Part shown: positions 56,534-64,000 of the stretch, in pieces
Layout of the letters: each line of letters opens with the position of its first letter
Numbering within the stretch: the first letter of the stretch is position 1
Assembly (NCBI RefSeq): GCF_018811945.1
Contig: NZ_JACRVU010000001.1
Span: forward strand, 257,476 to 321,475
DNA: 64,000 nucleotides
Source: Gluconobacter sp. P1C6_b
GTDB lineage: Bacteria; Pseudomonadota; Alphaproteobacteria; Acetobacterales; Acetobacteraceae
Direction: 5' to 3'
Notes under the pieces: model-generated
Seen by the model: the letters and a program-made list of their open reading frames with translations, nothing else
Databases searched by the model: none
What the model was told of the DNA's origin: nothing
Position numbers and translations under genes: made by a program

Positions 56534-56665
56534 CTATCGTCGATGCCTTACCTTCGCATAGGAAACATCCGGTTTCCGGGTCCCTTGCAGCAAAGTATAG
56601 GCAAACACCGCAACAGCGACGGTCATAGGACCAACATACGGCAGAAGAGTATTCGTCAGAGCCAT
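56534..56665 (-). CDS. Small single-pass membrane protein (43 residues)
   Basis: A short frame on the reverse strand starts at an ATG with GGAGG five bases upstream. It encodes MALTNTLLPYVGPMTVAVAV followed by FAYTLLQGTRKPDVSYAKV and a basic tail (RHRR). A single membrane helix covers about residues 7-27. No family is recognised. The perfect ribosome-binding site and positive-inside tail support translation. It lies 78 bases upstream of hemH on the same strand and may share its transcript. Confidence 0.55.
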   Translation of the reverse strand: MALTNTLLPYVGPMTVAVAVFAYTLLQGTRKPDVSYAKVRHRR

Positions 56666-56914
56666 ACTTGCCTCCTTTGAGCCTTTGGAAAAGATTTTCT
56701 GGTAGGCTCAATTCAGAGATTGAGCACATCTTCCCCGTGTTTCAACAAAAAAATTCGGAATTCTTCAAAAAACATTCAAAGAAACGAAATATCCAAATAC
56801 TTTCAATGGGTTAGAAGAATACGACTCTGCATGATCTTGTCGTCTGCAGGCAACCATCCCATCTCGAAGCTGTTACAGACACACCATCTGATTTTGAAAC
56901 AAGGTTTTCCAGAC

Positions 56915-57337
56915 ATGGCTACACAGGATCCCGTCATTTACGTTGTTGCTGACGGCGAAAAAGCCCGCTTCCTGCGCCTCGAAGGGGCACAGCTGCGCAC
57001 CATTGCAAATTTCGACCTGCACAAGGGCTCCAACGCGGAAACGGATGTCGGTTCCATCAAGGCGCCGCGCGAAAACCCGCATGAGCAGCTCAAGGAGCAC
57101 TTCACGCGCGATCTGGCCGCCCATATCAACAAGGCCGCACAGAACAGCGACGTCGAAGGCATTCTGCTTGTTGCTCCGGCTCAGGCCTCGCACGAAATCC
57201 GCGAGCATCTCGACAAGCCGACGGCAAAGAAGCTTTTCAAGACCCTGGTCAAGGATCTCGTCAACACGCCGGACCACGACCTTCTGAAGCATCTCGACCG
57301 CCCGGAAACCGGCTGGCCGGAACTCGCTTCCGTCTGA
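56915..57337 (+). CDS. Host-attachment-family protein
   Basis: The 140-residue soluble protein has the family features VIYVVADGEKARFLRLEGAQ at the N-terminus and GILLVAPAQASHEIREHLDK in the middle. KTLVKDLVNTPDHDLLKHLD follows near the end. The fold resembles eRF1 domain-like proteins related to Agrobacterium attachment proteins. Its biochemical role is unknown. The ATG at 56915 is used; 65 further upstream codons have low-quality, AT-rich content. Confidence 0.8.
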   Translation: MATQDPVIYVVADGEKARFLRLEGAQLRTIANFDLHKGSNAETDVGSIKAPRENPHEQLKEHFTRDLAAHINKAAQNSDVEGILLVAPAQASHEIREHLDKPTAKKLFKTLVKDLVNTPDHDLLKHLDRPETGWPELASV

Positions 57338-57363
57338 TCCCGCTCAGACCTGCGGGGAAGCCG

Positions 57364-58446
57364 TCAGACGGCTCTTCCCGCAATGCAGGGCTGTCTGACA
57401 CCGGTCGTTCCCGGCCAGGAAGAAGGCAGCCCCCGCAGACAGCGCACGGCCAGAAGGCCGAAACACTGCGCTTCAAGAGCATCCCCGTCCCATCCCAGGA
57501 CATCCACGGATGCCACATTCCCCAGACAACGCAATCCGTCCATCAGCACCGGGTTATGGCGCCCGCCTCCTGCGACAAACCACGTTTCAGGCTGCACCGG
57601 AAACGGCGTCCGGGCCACGGCCTCGACGGTAAAGGCTGCCAGTGTCGCCGCCCCATCTTCCGCAGACAGATCCCGTACATACGCCATGGCTTCCGGATGA
57701 AAGCTCAGCCGATCAAGCGATTTGGGCATGGGCCGCGCGAAATATGAGATCGCCAGCAGCTTCTCCAGAACATCCTGACGAACCGTTCCTGAAGACGCCA
57801 GCGCGCCCCCGAAATCACACGGTTTGCCGGTATGCCGCAGAGCCCAGTCGTCCAGAAGGGCATTGCCCGGGCCGGTATCACAGGCCCAGACGCCGCGCTG
57901 CCCATGCTGGTCCTGGGGGCCCAGAACCGTCACGTTGGCGACTCCGCCAATGTTGAGAACGGCCACGGGGCGCTGTTCCTGCTGAAGCAGGGCGGCGTGA
58001 AACACCGGCACCAGCGGCGCCCCTTCCCCCCCATTTTCCAGATCCCGCGACCGGAAATCGTGGATGACCGGCACACCACACAGATCCTGCGGCAGCCGGG
58101 CATCCCCGATCTGCCAGCTTCGGCCGCGTTCCGGTTGATGCAGGATGGTCTGGCCATGAAAGCCTATGACCGCGGGCTCCAGACCCGGCGCTTTCTCGCG
58201 CAGCAGACGCACGGCGTCCACATGCCGGAGGGTCAGCTCCCGCGTGACGGCCAGAACTTCGGCATCATCAGCAGCAAGACCTGTCGCACGATCCAGAAGC
58301 TCGCGGGTCCGGGCGCGCAGCTCCGGGCTGTAAGGCACGGTCAGGGACGGCCCCATCCGCCCGATGCGCACGCCATCCGTTTCGATCAGGGCGGCATCCA
58401 CACCGTCCAGGGACGTGCCGCTCATCAGCCCGAGTGCCCAGACCAT
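57364..58446 (-). CDS. anmK: Anhydro-N-acetylmuramic acid kinase
   Basis: The 360-residue sugar kinase starts MVWALGLMSGTSLDGVDAAL. HDFRSRDLENGGEGAPLVPV, LNIGGVANVTVL and WACDTGPGNALLDDWALRH are the conserved blocks. It opens the 1,6-anhydro ring and phosphorylates it to MurNAc-6-phosphate, the substrate of MurQ, whose gene ends 29 bases upstream on the same strand. This places peptidoglycan recycling steps next to each other. A start 23 codons earlier would overlap murQ and is less likely. Confidence 0.93.
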   Translation of the reverse strand: MVWALGLMSGTSLDGVDAALIETDGVRIGRMGPSLTVPYSPELRARTRELLDRATGLAADDAEVLAVTRELTLRHVDAVRLLREKAPGLEPAVIGFHGQTILHQPERGRSWQIGDARLPQDLCGVPVIHDFRSRDLENGGEGAPLVPVFHAALLQQEQRPVAVLNIGGVANVTVLGPQDQHGQRGVWACDTGPGNALLDDWALRHTGKPCDFGGALASSGTVRQDVLEKLLAISYFARPMPKSLDRLSFHPEAMAYVRDLSAEDGAATLAAFTVEAVARTPFPVQPETWFVAGGGRHNPVLMDGLRCLGNVASVDVLGWDGDALEAQCFGLLAVRCLRGLPSSWPGTTGVRQPCIAGRAV

Positions 58447-58475
58447 CGCGGGCGCGCCTGTGTTTCGTGTCGCGC

Positions 58476-59363
58476 TCAAAGCTCCGCAAGCGCCAGATGC
58501 AGATTGCCCTGACACCGCTCCAGAAGTGCTTCGATGTCTGCCAGAGCCACCCCACGCCGCAGCAGGACCGCACGTTTCGTATTCCCCTGAGCCAGTTTCA
58601 GGGCTTCACGCGCCTCCTCGGCCGTCCCGCCAGCCAGCTCCATAACCATGCGCTCCGCACGCGCCTGAAGTTTGTCATTGCTGATGCGCATATCCACCAT
58701 GCGCCCGCGATAGACGTGCCCCAGCCGCGTCATCAGCGCCGTGGAAAACAGGTTCAGCGTGACTTTCTGTGCAGTCCCGGCAGCCATGCGTGTGGACCCC
58801 GCCAGAACCTCAGCACCCGTCGGGATGCAGATCCCGAGTTCCGCTTCCCGTAGCAGACGCGATTCCGGATTGCCGCTGACACCGATCGTCAGCGCACCCG
58901 CTTCCCGCCCGACCTGAACGATGGCGCAGGTATAGGGCGTGTTGCCGCTCGCCGCGACGCCGATCACCACATCATGTTCATTCGGATGATGTTCCATGAG
59001 ATCAAGCCGCGCCTGATCTTCCCGGTCTTCTGCGCCCTCGGCGGCCTGGGTCGTCGCACCCGCCCCGCCGGCCAGAAGCAGGACGAGTTTCTCCGGAGCC
59101 AGACCGAAGGTCGGCGTCAGTTCAACACCGTCCTGCAATCCGATCCGCCCGGACGTCCCCGCCCCCGCATAAACCAGCCGCCCGCCGGCCTGAAGCCGGG
59201 GCACAGCGGCCTCAACGGCACGCTCGATGGACGGCAATGCCTCACCGACCCGGTCCAGAGCCGCCTTCTGGGACGTCAGAAGCCGGTCCAGAAGAACATC
59301 GAGCGACAGACGCTCGATATCCTCATTGGCCGCAAGAACCGTCTCTGTGCGGGATGACGTCAT
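58476..59363 (-). CDS. murQ: N-acetylmuramic acid 6-phosphate etherase
   Basis: The 295-residue SIS-domain enzyme removes lactate from MurNAc-6-phosphate, yielding GlcNAc-6-phosphate. RLVYAGAGTSGRIGLQDGVE and VVIGVAASGNTPYTCAIVQV are the sugar-binding loops. The active-site Glu region is around GLAPEKLVLLLAGGAGATTQ. The C-terminus binds the product via a UBA-like helix. The start may be the ATG at 59363 or the GTG at 59366, which directly follows the asd stop. Together with asd and anmK it forms one tight run. Confidence 0.94.
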   Translation of the reverse strand: MTSSRTETVLAANEDIERLSLDVLLDRLLTSQKAALDRVGEALPSIERAVEAAVPRLQAGGRLVYAGAGTSGRIGLQDGVELTPTFGLAPEKLVLLLAGGAGATTQAAEGAEDREDQARLDLMEHHPNEHDVVIGVAASGNTPYTCAIVQVGREAGALTIGVSGNPESRLLREAELGICIPTGAEVLAGSTRMAAGTAQKVTLNLFSTALMTRLGHVYRGRMVDMRISNDKLQARAERMVMELAGGTAEEAREALKLAQGNTKRAVLLRRGVALADIEALLERCQGNLHLALAEL

Positions 59364-59366
59364 CAC

Positions 59367-60431
59367 TCAGTCTTCATCTTCATCCGGTACTTCGTTGCGA
59401 CGGAACAGTTGCCCGTCCTTCAGAAGTCCCTGTTCCACGATGCTTTCCGCAATCTGGACCGCATTGAGCGCTGCGCCCTTGCGCAGATTATCGGACACGC
59501 ACCACAGCGCCAGACCGTTCTCGACCGACGGATCGATCCGCAGACGCGAGACATACGTCGCATCTTCGCCCACACATTCGATCGGCGTGACGTAGCCGCC
59601 GTCTTCGCGCTCGTCGCGCAGGATCACGCCCGGCGCCTTGCGCAGCGCCTCACGCGCTTTCTTCAGATCAACCGGCTTCTCGCACTCGATGCTGATGGCC
59701 TCGGAATGTCCGATGAAGACCGGAACACGCACGCATGTCGCCAGAACCTTGATGTCCGGGTCCATGATCTTGCGGGTTTCGACCGCCATCTTCCATTCTT
59801 CCTTGGTCGCACCGTCGTCCATGAAACGGTCGATATGGGGAATGACGTTGAAGGCGATCTGCTTGGTGAACTGCGCGACCGTCGGCGGATCATTGACGAA
59901 CGTGCCCTTGGTCTGGGCGAACAGCTCATCCATGCCGTCCTTACCGGCGCCCGAAACGGCCTGATAGGTCGAGACCACGATGCGCTTGATCCGGAACAGA
60001 TCATGCAGCGGCTTGAGTGCCACCAGCATCTGCGCGGTCGAGCAGTTCGGGTTGGCAATGATGCCACGGCTCGCCTTGCCAATCGCTGCCGCATTCACTT
60101 CCGGCACGATCAGCGGCACGCCCGGCTCCATGCGGAAATGCGACGTGTTGTCGATCACCACACAGCCCGCAGCCGCAGCCTTGGGCGCATAGACGGCCGA
60201 AACCGCACCACCCGGCGAAAACAGCGCAATGTCCCAGCCCTTGAAGTCGAACGTCTCGAGGTTCTGGACTTTCAGGACTTTCTTGTCCCCGAAAGAAATC
60301 TCACGCCCGGCCGACCGCGGAGAGGCCAGCGCCACAACTTCATCGACCGGAAAGTCCCGCTCCGCCAGAATTCGCAGCAGTTCACGCCCCACCGCACCCG
60401 TGGCGCCAACAACCGCAACCCGATAACCCAT
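59367..60431 (-). CDS. asd: Aspartate-semialdehyde dehydrogenase
   Basis: The 354-residue enzyme reduces aspartyl phosphate with NADPH, at the branch to lysine, methionine and threonine. The Rossmann motif is RVAVVGATGAVGRELLRIL. The catalytic Cys is in GIIANPNCSTAQMLVALKP, and the His/Glu region in SEAISIECEKPVDLKKAR. The length matches the family. The stop TGA is followed at once by the GTG/ATG starts of murQ, showing a tight operon with the recycling genes. Confidence 0.96.
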   Translation of the reverse strand: MGYRVAVVGATGAVGRELLRILAERDFPVDEVVALASPRSAGREISFGDKKVLKVQNLETFDFKGWDIALFSPGGAVSAVYAPKAAAAGCVVIDNTSHFRMEPGVPLIVPEVNAAAIGKASRGIIANPNCSTAQMLVALKPLHDLFRIKRIVVSTYQAVSGAGKDGMDELFAQTKGTFVNDPPTVAQFTKQIAFNVIPHIDRFMDDGATKEEWKMAVETRKIMDPDIKVLATCVRVPVFIGHSEAISIECEKPVDLKKAREALRKAPGVILRDEREDGGYVTPIECVGEDATYVSRLRIDPSVENGLALWCVSDNLRKGAALNAVQIAESIVEQGLLKDGQLFRRNEVPDEDED

Positions 60432-60454
60432 GATCTTTTCCCGTTCCCTGAAAA

Positions 60455-61093
60455 TCAGCCCGAAAAGGGCAGACGCTTTAAAAGCGCCGACAGACGGTGC
60501 CGCCGCAGTTCGTAGCGGGCCTTGCGCCCCGTCGCCATGTAGTTGAGCTGGATCGCATACCGTGTTCCCACGAACTGCCGATGCCCGTGCCAGGTTGCCG
60601 GACCGTTCGGAAACACCAGCAGCGTCCCTTCCGCAGGCGTCACTTCGACATCGAAATCCTCGACATCATCCGGCCCGTTCAGCAGCCGCAGACAGCCATC
60701 GCGCGACGCCCAATCTTCCCCGCGCGGGTTCAGATACAGCAGGATCGTGACCAGCTTGGCCTCGGAATCCCGATGGATCCGCCCGTCCTTTTCCCGCGTG
60801 CGCCCGCGCATTGTCAGCATGGTCGGCGCATCCGCCAGATCCAGCCCGAATTTCTCGGCCACCAGCGCCTTGAGCTTCGGCCCCTGCAATTCCGCAATCA
60901 TGGCCGAGACACGCGGCGTCAGCTTCAGCGCTTCCGGCGGAAAGGAGCCGCCGGACTTCATTTCCGGCAGGTCCGAGACAACCGCCTTCAGATCGTCGTT
61001 GCCGATGAAATGCGGCACCACCAGATGCGGAAACGGTTTTTCCGCAACGGGCATGCTCTCGAACGCATCATAATCAAGGGAAATCCTGCTCAT
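60455..61093 (-). CDS. 2-oxoglutarate/Fe(II)-dependent oxygenase family protein
   Basis: The 212-residue protein has the HxD...H iron triad in GRIHRDSEAKLVTILLYLN and GPATWHGHRQFVGTRYAIQL, with Arg (TRYAI) as the likely oxoglutarate ligand. The family hydroxylates proteins, lipids or small molecules; its substrate here is unknown. It starts at MSRISLDYDAFESMP; 17 upstream codons are poor. It lies 23 bases upstream of asd on the same strand, so it may head the asd-murQ-anmK operon. Confidence 0.82.
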   Translation of the reverse strand: MSRISLDYDAFESMPVAEKPFPHLVVPHFIGNDDLKAVVSDLPEMKSGGSFPPEALKLTPRVSAMIAELQGPKLKALVAEKFGLDLADAPTMLTMRGRTREKDGRIHRDSEAKLVTILLYLNPRGEDWASRDGCLRLLNGPDDVEDFDVEVTPAEGTLLVFPNGPATWHGHRQFVGTRYAIQLNYMATGRKARYELRRHRLSALLKRLPFSG

Positions 61094-61173
61094 GGCGCAG
61101 GAGGCTAGACGCGGCCCACGTCGGCGACAAGGCCTATTCCACACATGTGAGACCTGCCTTTTGCGAAAGAATA

Positions 61174-61497
61174 TTACCCCCGCAGCGGCTTATGTGCCTT
61201 CACCATCCGGCTCGTCGCCAGATAGCGGACATATCCTGCCCCCAGGTGGTTCGCACCACCCGTGCAGACATGGGGCTCCGGATGCGGAGAGGAGCGCCCG
61301 TCCCAGACCGTATGAAGCAGGCGCGGATCGGTCCGGCATTCCAGCATCCGGTGATCCACACCCGACTGGCTGACTTCATCCGTCAGAACCGCATGCGCGG
61401 ACAGACCGTCCCGACGCAGCTCCTGCGCTCCAGCTGACACATCCGTCAGCGCAAGACCACTTCCCGTCAGAACTGCAAGAAACAGAAGAGCACGCAT
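61174..61497 (-). CDS. Hypothetical secreted protein
   Basis: The 107-residue product has a signal peptide (MRALLFLAVLTGSGLALTDV, cleavage likely near SAGA). The mature part has two Cys (MLECRT and HVCTGG) that could pair, a His/Pro-rich middle and a basic C-terminus. No known domain is seen. It is divergent from the alpha/beta hydrolase gene. Confidence 0.6.
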   Translation of the reverse strand: MRALLFLAVLTGSGLALTDVSAGAQELRRDGLSAHAVLTDEVSQSGVDHRMLECRTDPRLLHTVWDGRSSPHPEPHVCTGGANHLGAGYVRYLATSRMVKAHKPLRG

Positions 61498-61689
61498 CAG
61501 CGAAACTCCCATCCCAACAAGGCCGGCTCAGGACCGGTCACCAGACTAGACGACTCTCAGCCCTGAAAAGTTGCGGCAACTTTGTGGCACAATGAACAGA
61601 TTTTTGCCTTCAAGCGGTCCGACCACTGGAATTATGCTCGATTTTCCTGCCTCATTTTTCGCCCCTTCCTCGACCCAAGGCGTCCTTTC

Positions 61690-62652
61690 ATGAACACACG
61701 CTCCCTCGTCCTTCCCGAACTCCTTCCCCTTCTTGAAGAGATCCCGACGGTCGATCTTTCTGCGGAATCCCTGCCCGCCTTTCGCGCTGGCCTCGAACAG
61801 GCCGCCGGACAGTCCTTTCTTCAGGCCGAAGACTATCCCGTCACCCTGGAGCGCCTGAACATCCCCGGCACGGAAAACGCACCTCCCATCCGCCTCCTGA
61901 CCGTCCGTCCCCGCAAAGAGGCCACAGGCCCGCGCCCGGTTCTTCTGCATCTGCATGGCGGCGGCTATTTCGCCGGCCAGCCCGAGCTCACCACGACCCA
62001 GCTCTGCCAGTTCGCACAGGAACTGGACTGCGTGGTCATCTCCCCGGATTATCGCCTCACTCCGGAACATCCCTTTCCGGCCGCGATCGAGGACGCCTAC
62101 ACCACGCTCTGCTGGATCACCCGCAGCGCCGACACACTCGGGATTGATCCCGCCCGCATCGGCCTGACCGGCGAGAGCGCGGGCGGCGGCCTTGCTGCGG
62201 GACTGGCGCTCCTGACCCGGGACCGGGAAGGACCGGCACTGCTGTTCCAGAACCTCATCTATCCCGTGCTCGATGACTGCACGATTACGGGCCAGCCCGA
62301 TGCTTCCCCGGTCGGGGGCGAGTTCCTGTGGACCCGTACCAGCAATACCTTCATGTGGACGGCCCTCCTCAATCCCGTAGCGCCCGGTTCGGCCGACGTC
62401 TCGCCCTATGCCGCCCCGGCCCGCGCCACCGACCTGTCCGATCTGCCCCCGGTCTACCTGTCCGTCGGCGCGCTGGACCTGTTTCTGGATGAAAATCTCG
62501 CCTACGCACAGCGCCTGATCCATCAGGGAATCTCTGTAGAGCTGGAAATCGTACCCGGCGCCTGCCATATCTTCGACCGGACAGATACCCCGGTCGCCAC
62601 CCACTCCATCACCCGTCGCATCGACGCCATGAAACGCGGCTTCGGTCTCTGA
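61690..62652 (+). CDS. Alpha/beta hydrolase, hormone-sensitive-lipase family
   Basis: The 320-residue enzyme has the oxyanion-hole motif in LLHLHGGGYFAGQPE. The nucleophile elbow GLTGESAGGGLAAGL carries Ser. The remaining catalytic residues are Asp in VYLSVGALDLFLDENL and His in VPGACHIFDRTDT. Members hydrolyse short-chain esters or lactones. There is no signal peptide. sucA follows 124 bases downstream on the same strand. Confidence 0.9.
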   Translation: MNTRSLVLPELLPLLEEIPTVDLSAESLPAFRAGLEQAAGQSFLQAEDYPVTLERLNIPGTENAPPIRLLTVRPRKEATGPRPVLLHLHGGGYFAGQPELTTTQLCQFAQELDCVVISPDYRLTPEHPFPAAIEDAYTTLCWITRSADTLGIDPARIGLTGESAGGGLAAGLALLTRDREGPALLFQNLIYPVLDDCTITGQPDASPVGGEFLWTRTSNTFMWTALLNPVAPGSADVSPYAAPARATDLSDLPPVYLSVGALDLFLDENLAYAQRLIHQGISVELEIVPGACHIFDRTDTPVATHSITRRIDAMKRGFGL

Positions 62653-62776
62653 ACAGACGGCGCGCGGGACAGACGAAGATTGGCCCTGTTCCGCCAATCC
62701 GTTAGAGTGCACGACCACCAGACAGGCCCCCGGCTCCCCACAGGTCACAGGAGCCGGGGACACAGGAGACAAGTTC

Positions 62777-64000
62777 ATGGGCGACCATCGTGATGACCGG
62801 GACGCCATCAACGGCGAAAACACCGTCTATCTGGCGGAGCTGCACACACGCTGGCAGCACGACCCGGCCTCCGTGGACCCGGCCTTCGCCTCCCTGTTCG
62901 AGACCCTCGGCTCAGAGCGTCTGACCGGCACGGATACGGCTGATCAGACCGACGCCAGCGCCGAGAGCCTGAAATTCGCCTATCGCCTGCGCGGACATTC
63001 CATCGCAGCACTGGATCCGCTCGGCCTCGCCCCCACACCCGACATCCCCGAACTGACGCCTCCCGGCGCAGACCGGGACCTGATCGCCCGTCTGCGCCGC
63101 GCCTATTGCGGCACGACAGCGGTCGAGTTCATGCATCTTCAGGACCAGGCCCAGCGCCAGTGGTGGATCGACCGTCTGGAAAATCCGGCCCCCGCACCTT
63201 CGCTGGACCAGAAGCGCATTCTCCTCGCCCTCACCCGCGCCGAGGGCTTCGAGCAGTTCTGCCAGAAGCGTTTCATGGGCATGCGCCGCTTCGGCCTTGA
63301 AGGCGGCGAGAGCGTTATCGTGGCCCTGCGGACCCTGATTGATACCGCCGCACAGGACGATGTGCGCTCCGTCTCGCTCGGCATGCCCCATCGTGGCCGC
63401 CTGAACGTGATGGCCAACATCCTGCGCAAGCCGTTTGCCGCCATCCTCAGTGAATTCGCCGGTGCATCCTTCAAGCCCGACACCATCGAGGGTTCGGGCG
63501 ACGTAAAATACCATCTCGGCACCGCCACGACGCTCGAGCACGCCGGACACACCGTCCGCATCTCGCTCCTGCCCAACCCATCCCATCTGGAAGCCGTGGA
63601 CCCGGTCGTGCTCGGCCGTGTGCGCGCCGATCAGGATCGCGAGAAGGACCGGGACCGCCAGCACCATCTGGGCATTCTCGTTCATGGGGACGCAGCCTTC
63701 GCGGGACAGGGCGTCGTGTACGAAACCCTCAGCCTCTCGAAGCTGGAAGGCTATCGGACGGGCGGCACGGTTCACGTCATCATCAACAACCAGATTGGCT
63801 TCACCACCGTCCAGTCCGACGCCCATTCCGGCCTGCACAACACCGACATCGCCAAATCCGTTCAGGCCCCCATCCTGCACGTCAATGGCGACGATCCCGA
63901 AGCTGTCTCCCGCTGTGCGTTTCTGGCCCATGAATGGCGCCGCACCTTCCAGTCCGACATCGTGCTGGATGTCGTCTGCTATCGCCGCCACGGCCATAAC
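62777..64000 (+). CDS. sucA: 2-oxoglutarate dehydrogenase E1 component (5' part; cut by window edge)
   Basis: The frame is open from the ATG at 62777 to the right edge, 408 codons. AGGAGA lies 7 bases before the ATG. The N-terminal segment TVYLAELHTRWQHDPASVDP is the E2/E3-binding arm. The thiamine-diphosphate domain follows, with QWWIDRLENPAPAPSLDQKR, RFGLEGGESVIVALRTLID and VSLGMPHRGRLNVMANILRK. In Gluconobacter the TCA cycle is known to be incomplete. E1 is retained and supplies succinyl-CoA. The C-terminus is not visible. Confidence 0.95.
   Translation, partial: MGDHRDDRDAINGENTVYLAELHTRWQHDPASVDPAFASLFETLGSERLTGTDTADQTDASAESLKFAYRLRGHSIAALDPLGLAPTPDIPELTPPGADRDLIARLRRAYCGTTAVEFMHLQDQAQRQWWIDRLENPAPAPSLDQKRILLALTRAEGFEQFCQKRFMGMRRFGLEGGESVIVALRTLIDTAAQDDVRSVSLGMPHRGRLNVMANILRKPFAAILSEFAGASFKPDTIEGSGDVKYHLGTATTLEHAGHTVRISLLPNPSHLEAVDPVVLGRVRADQDREKDRDRQHHLGILVHGDAAFAGQGVVYETLSLSKLEGYRTGGTVHVIINNQIGFTTVQSDAHSGLHNTDIAKSVQAPILHVNGDDPEAVSRCAFLAHEWRRTFQSDIVLDVVCYRRHGHN

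Noticed and set aside
56487-56729. 80-codon reverse frame upstream of hemH
   Set aside because: It overlaps in another frame the 43-residue membrane protein, which has the better ribosome-binding site and a coherent membrane helix.
61546-62823. 425-codon reverse frame opposite the alpha/beta hydrolase
   Set aside because: The forward frame has the full catalytic triad; the reverse product has none.

Overview
The window comes from an acetic acid bacterium, almost certainly Gluconobacter close to G. oxydans. The identification rests on proteins I recognise from memory, without any database search. These are the membrane PQQ-dependent polyol dehydrogenase SldBA, the 262-residue xylitol dehydrogenase XdhA whose sequence matches the G. 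oxydans enzyme as I remember it, a GH68 levansucrase, and an alphaproteobacterial ChvG/ChvI pair. The DNA is GC-rich and dense, with short intergenic spaces. I see no insertion sequence, prophage, integron, CRISPR array or compositional island. It looks like ordinary chromosome with housekeeping genes and a polyol/sugar oxidation theme.

Layout. 1-7 kb: ChvG (cut by the left edge) and ChvI, grpE behind a heat-shock-type promoter, two glycosyltransferases, thrS, infC. 7-16 kb: TPR-glycosyltransferase, DCC thiol oxidoreductase, SIMPL protein, a probable HtrA protease-lipoprotein-response regulator-histidine kinase operon, and the helicase HrpB. 16-28 kb: cold-shock protein, nitroreductase, apt, a lone receiver protein, a Bcr/CflA efflux pump, a TVP38 membrane protein, a PadR regulator with an arginine/glycine-rich arm, small proteins, a Nudix hydrolase, dinB, a lipoprotein, an MFS pump, a LOG-family hydrolase and a free-methionine-sulfoxide reductase. 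28-38 kb: mannitol dehydrogenase, murA, dcd, an EamA exporter, a GT4 glycosyltransferase, sldBA and a large lipoprotein. 38-46 kb: dnaK-dnaJ, aroE, the NsrR/Hmp nitric oxide module, azoR with a divergent HxlR regulator, dapB. 46-53 kb: xdhA, metK-trmB, ETF:ubiquinone oxidoreductase with etfBA, a signal peptidase. 53-64 kb: tRNA-Pro(CGG), levansucrase, hemH, a 43-residue membrane protein, a host-attachment-family protein, asd-murQ-anmK, a 2OG-Fe(II) oxygenase, an alpha/beta hydrolase and the 5' part of sucA.

How the genes work together. SldBA oxidises polyols in the periplasm and feeds the ubiquinone pool. The cytosolic mannitol and xylitol dehydrogenases handle the same sugars and sugar alcohols with NAD(P). 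ETF and ETF-QO are a second entry to the quinone pool. MurA, MurQ and AnmK cover the start of peptidoglycan synthesis and anhydro-MurNAc recycling. Asd and DapB belong to the diaminopimelate/lysine branch. GrpE, DnaK and DnaJ form one chaperone machine encoded at two loci, both behind RpoH-like promoters.

I did not find a convincing wholly new multi-gene system. The strongest unusual signals concern translation and RNA. hrpB and trmB have no ATG, GTG or TTG that can start the conserved protein, and the best candidate in both is CTG. metK and trmB share a frame with only a TAA between them. infC appears to start at ATA. sldBA and the levansucrase gene carry long hairpins just upstream of their start regions. 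A three-stem structure lies between the mannitol dehydrogenase gene and murA.
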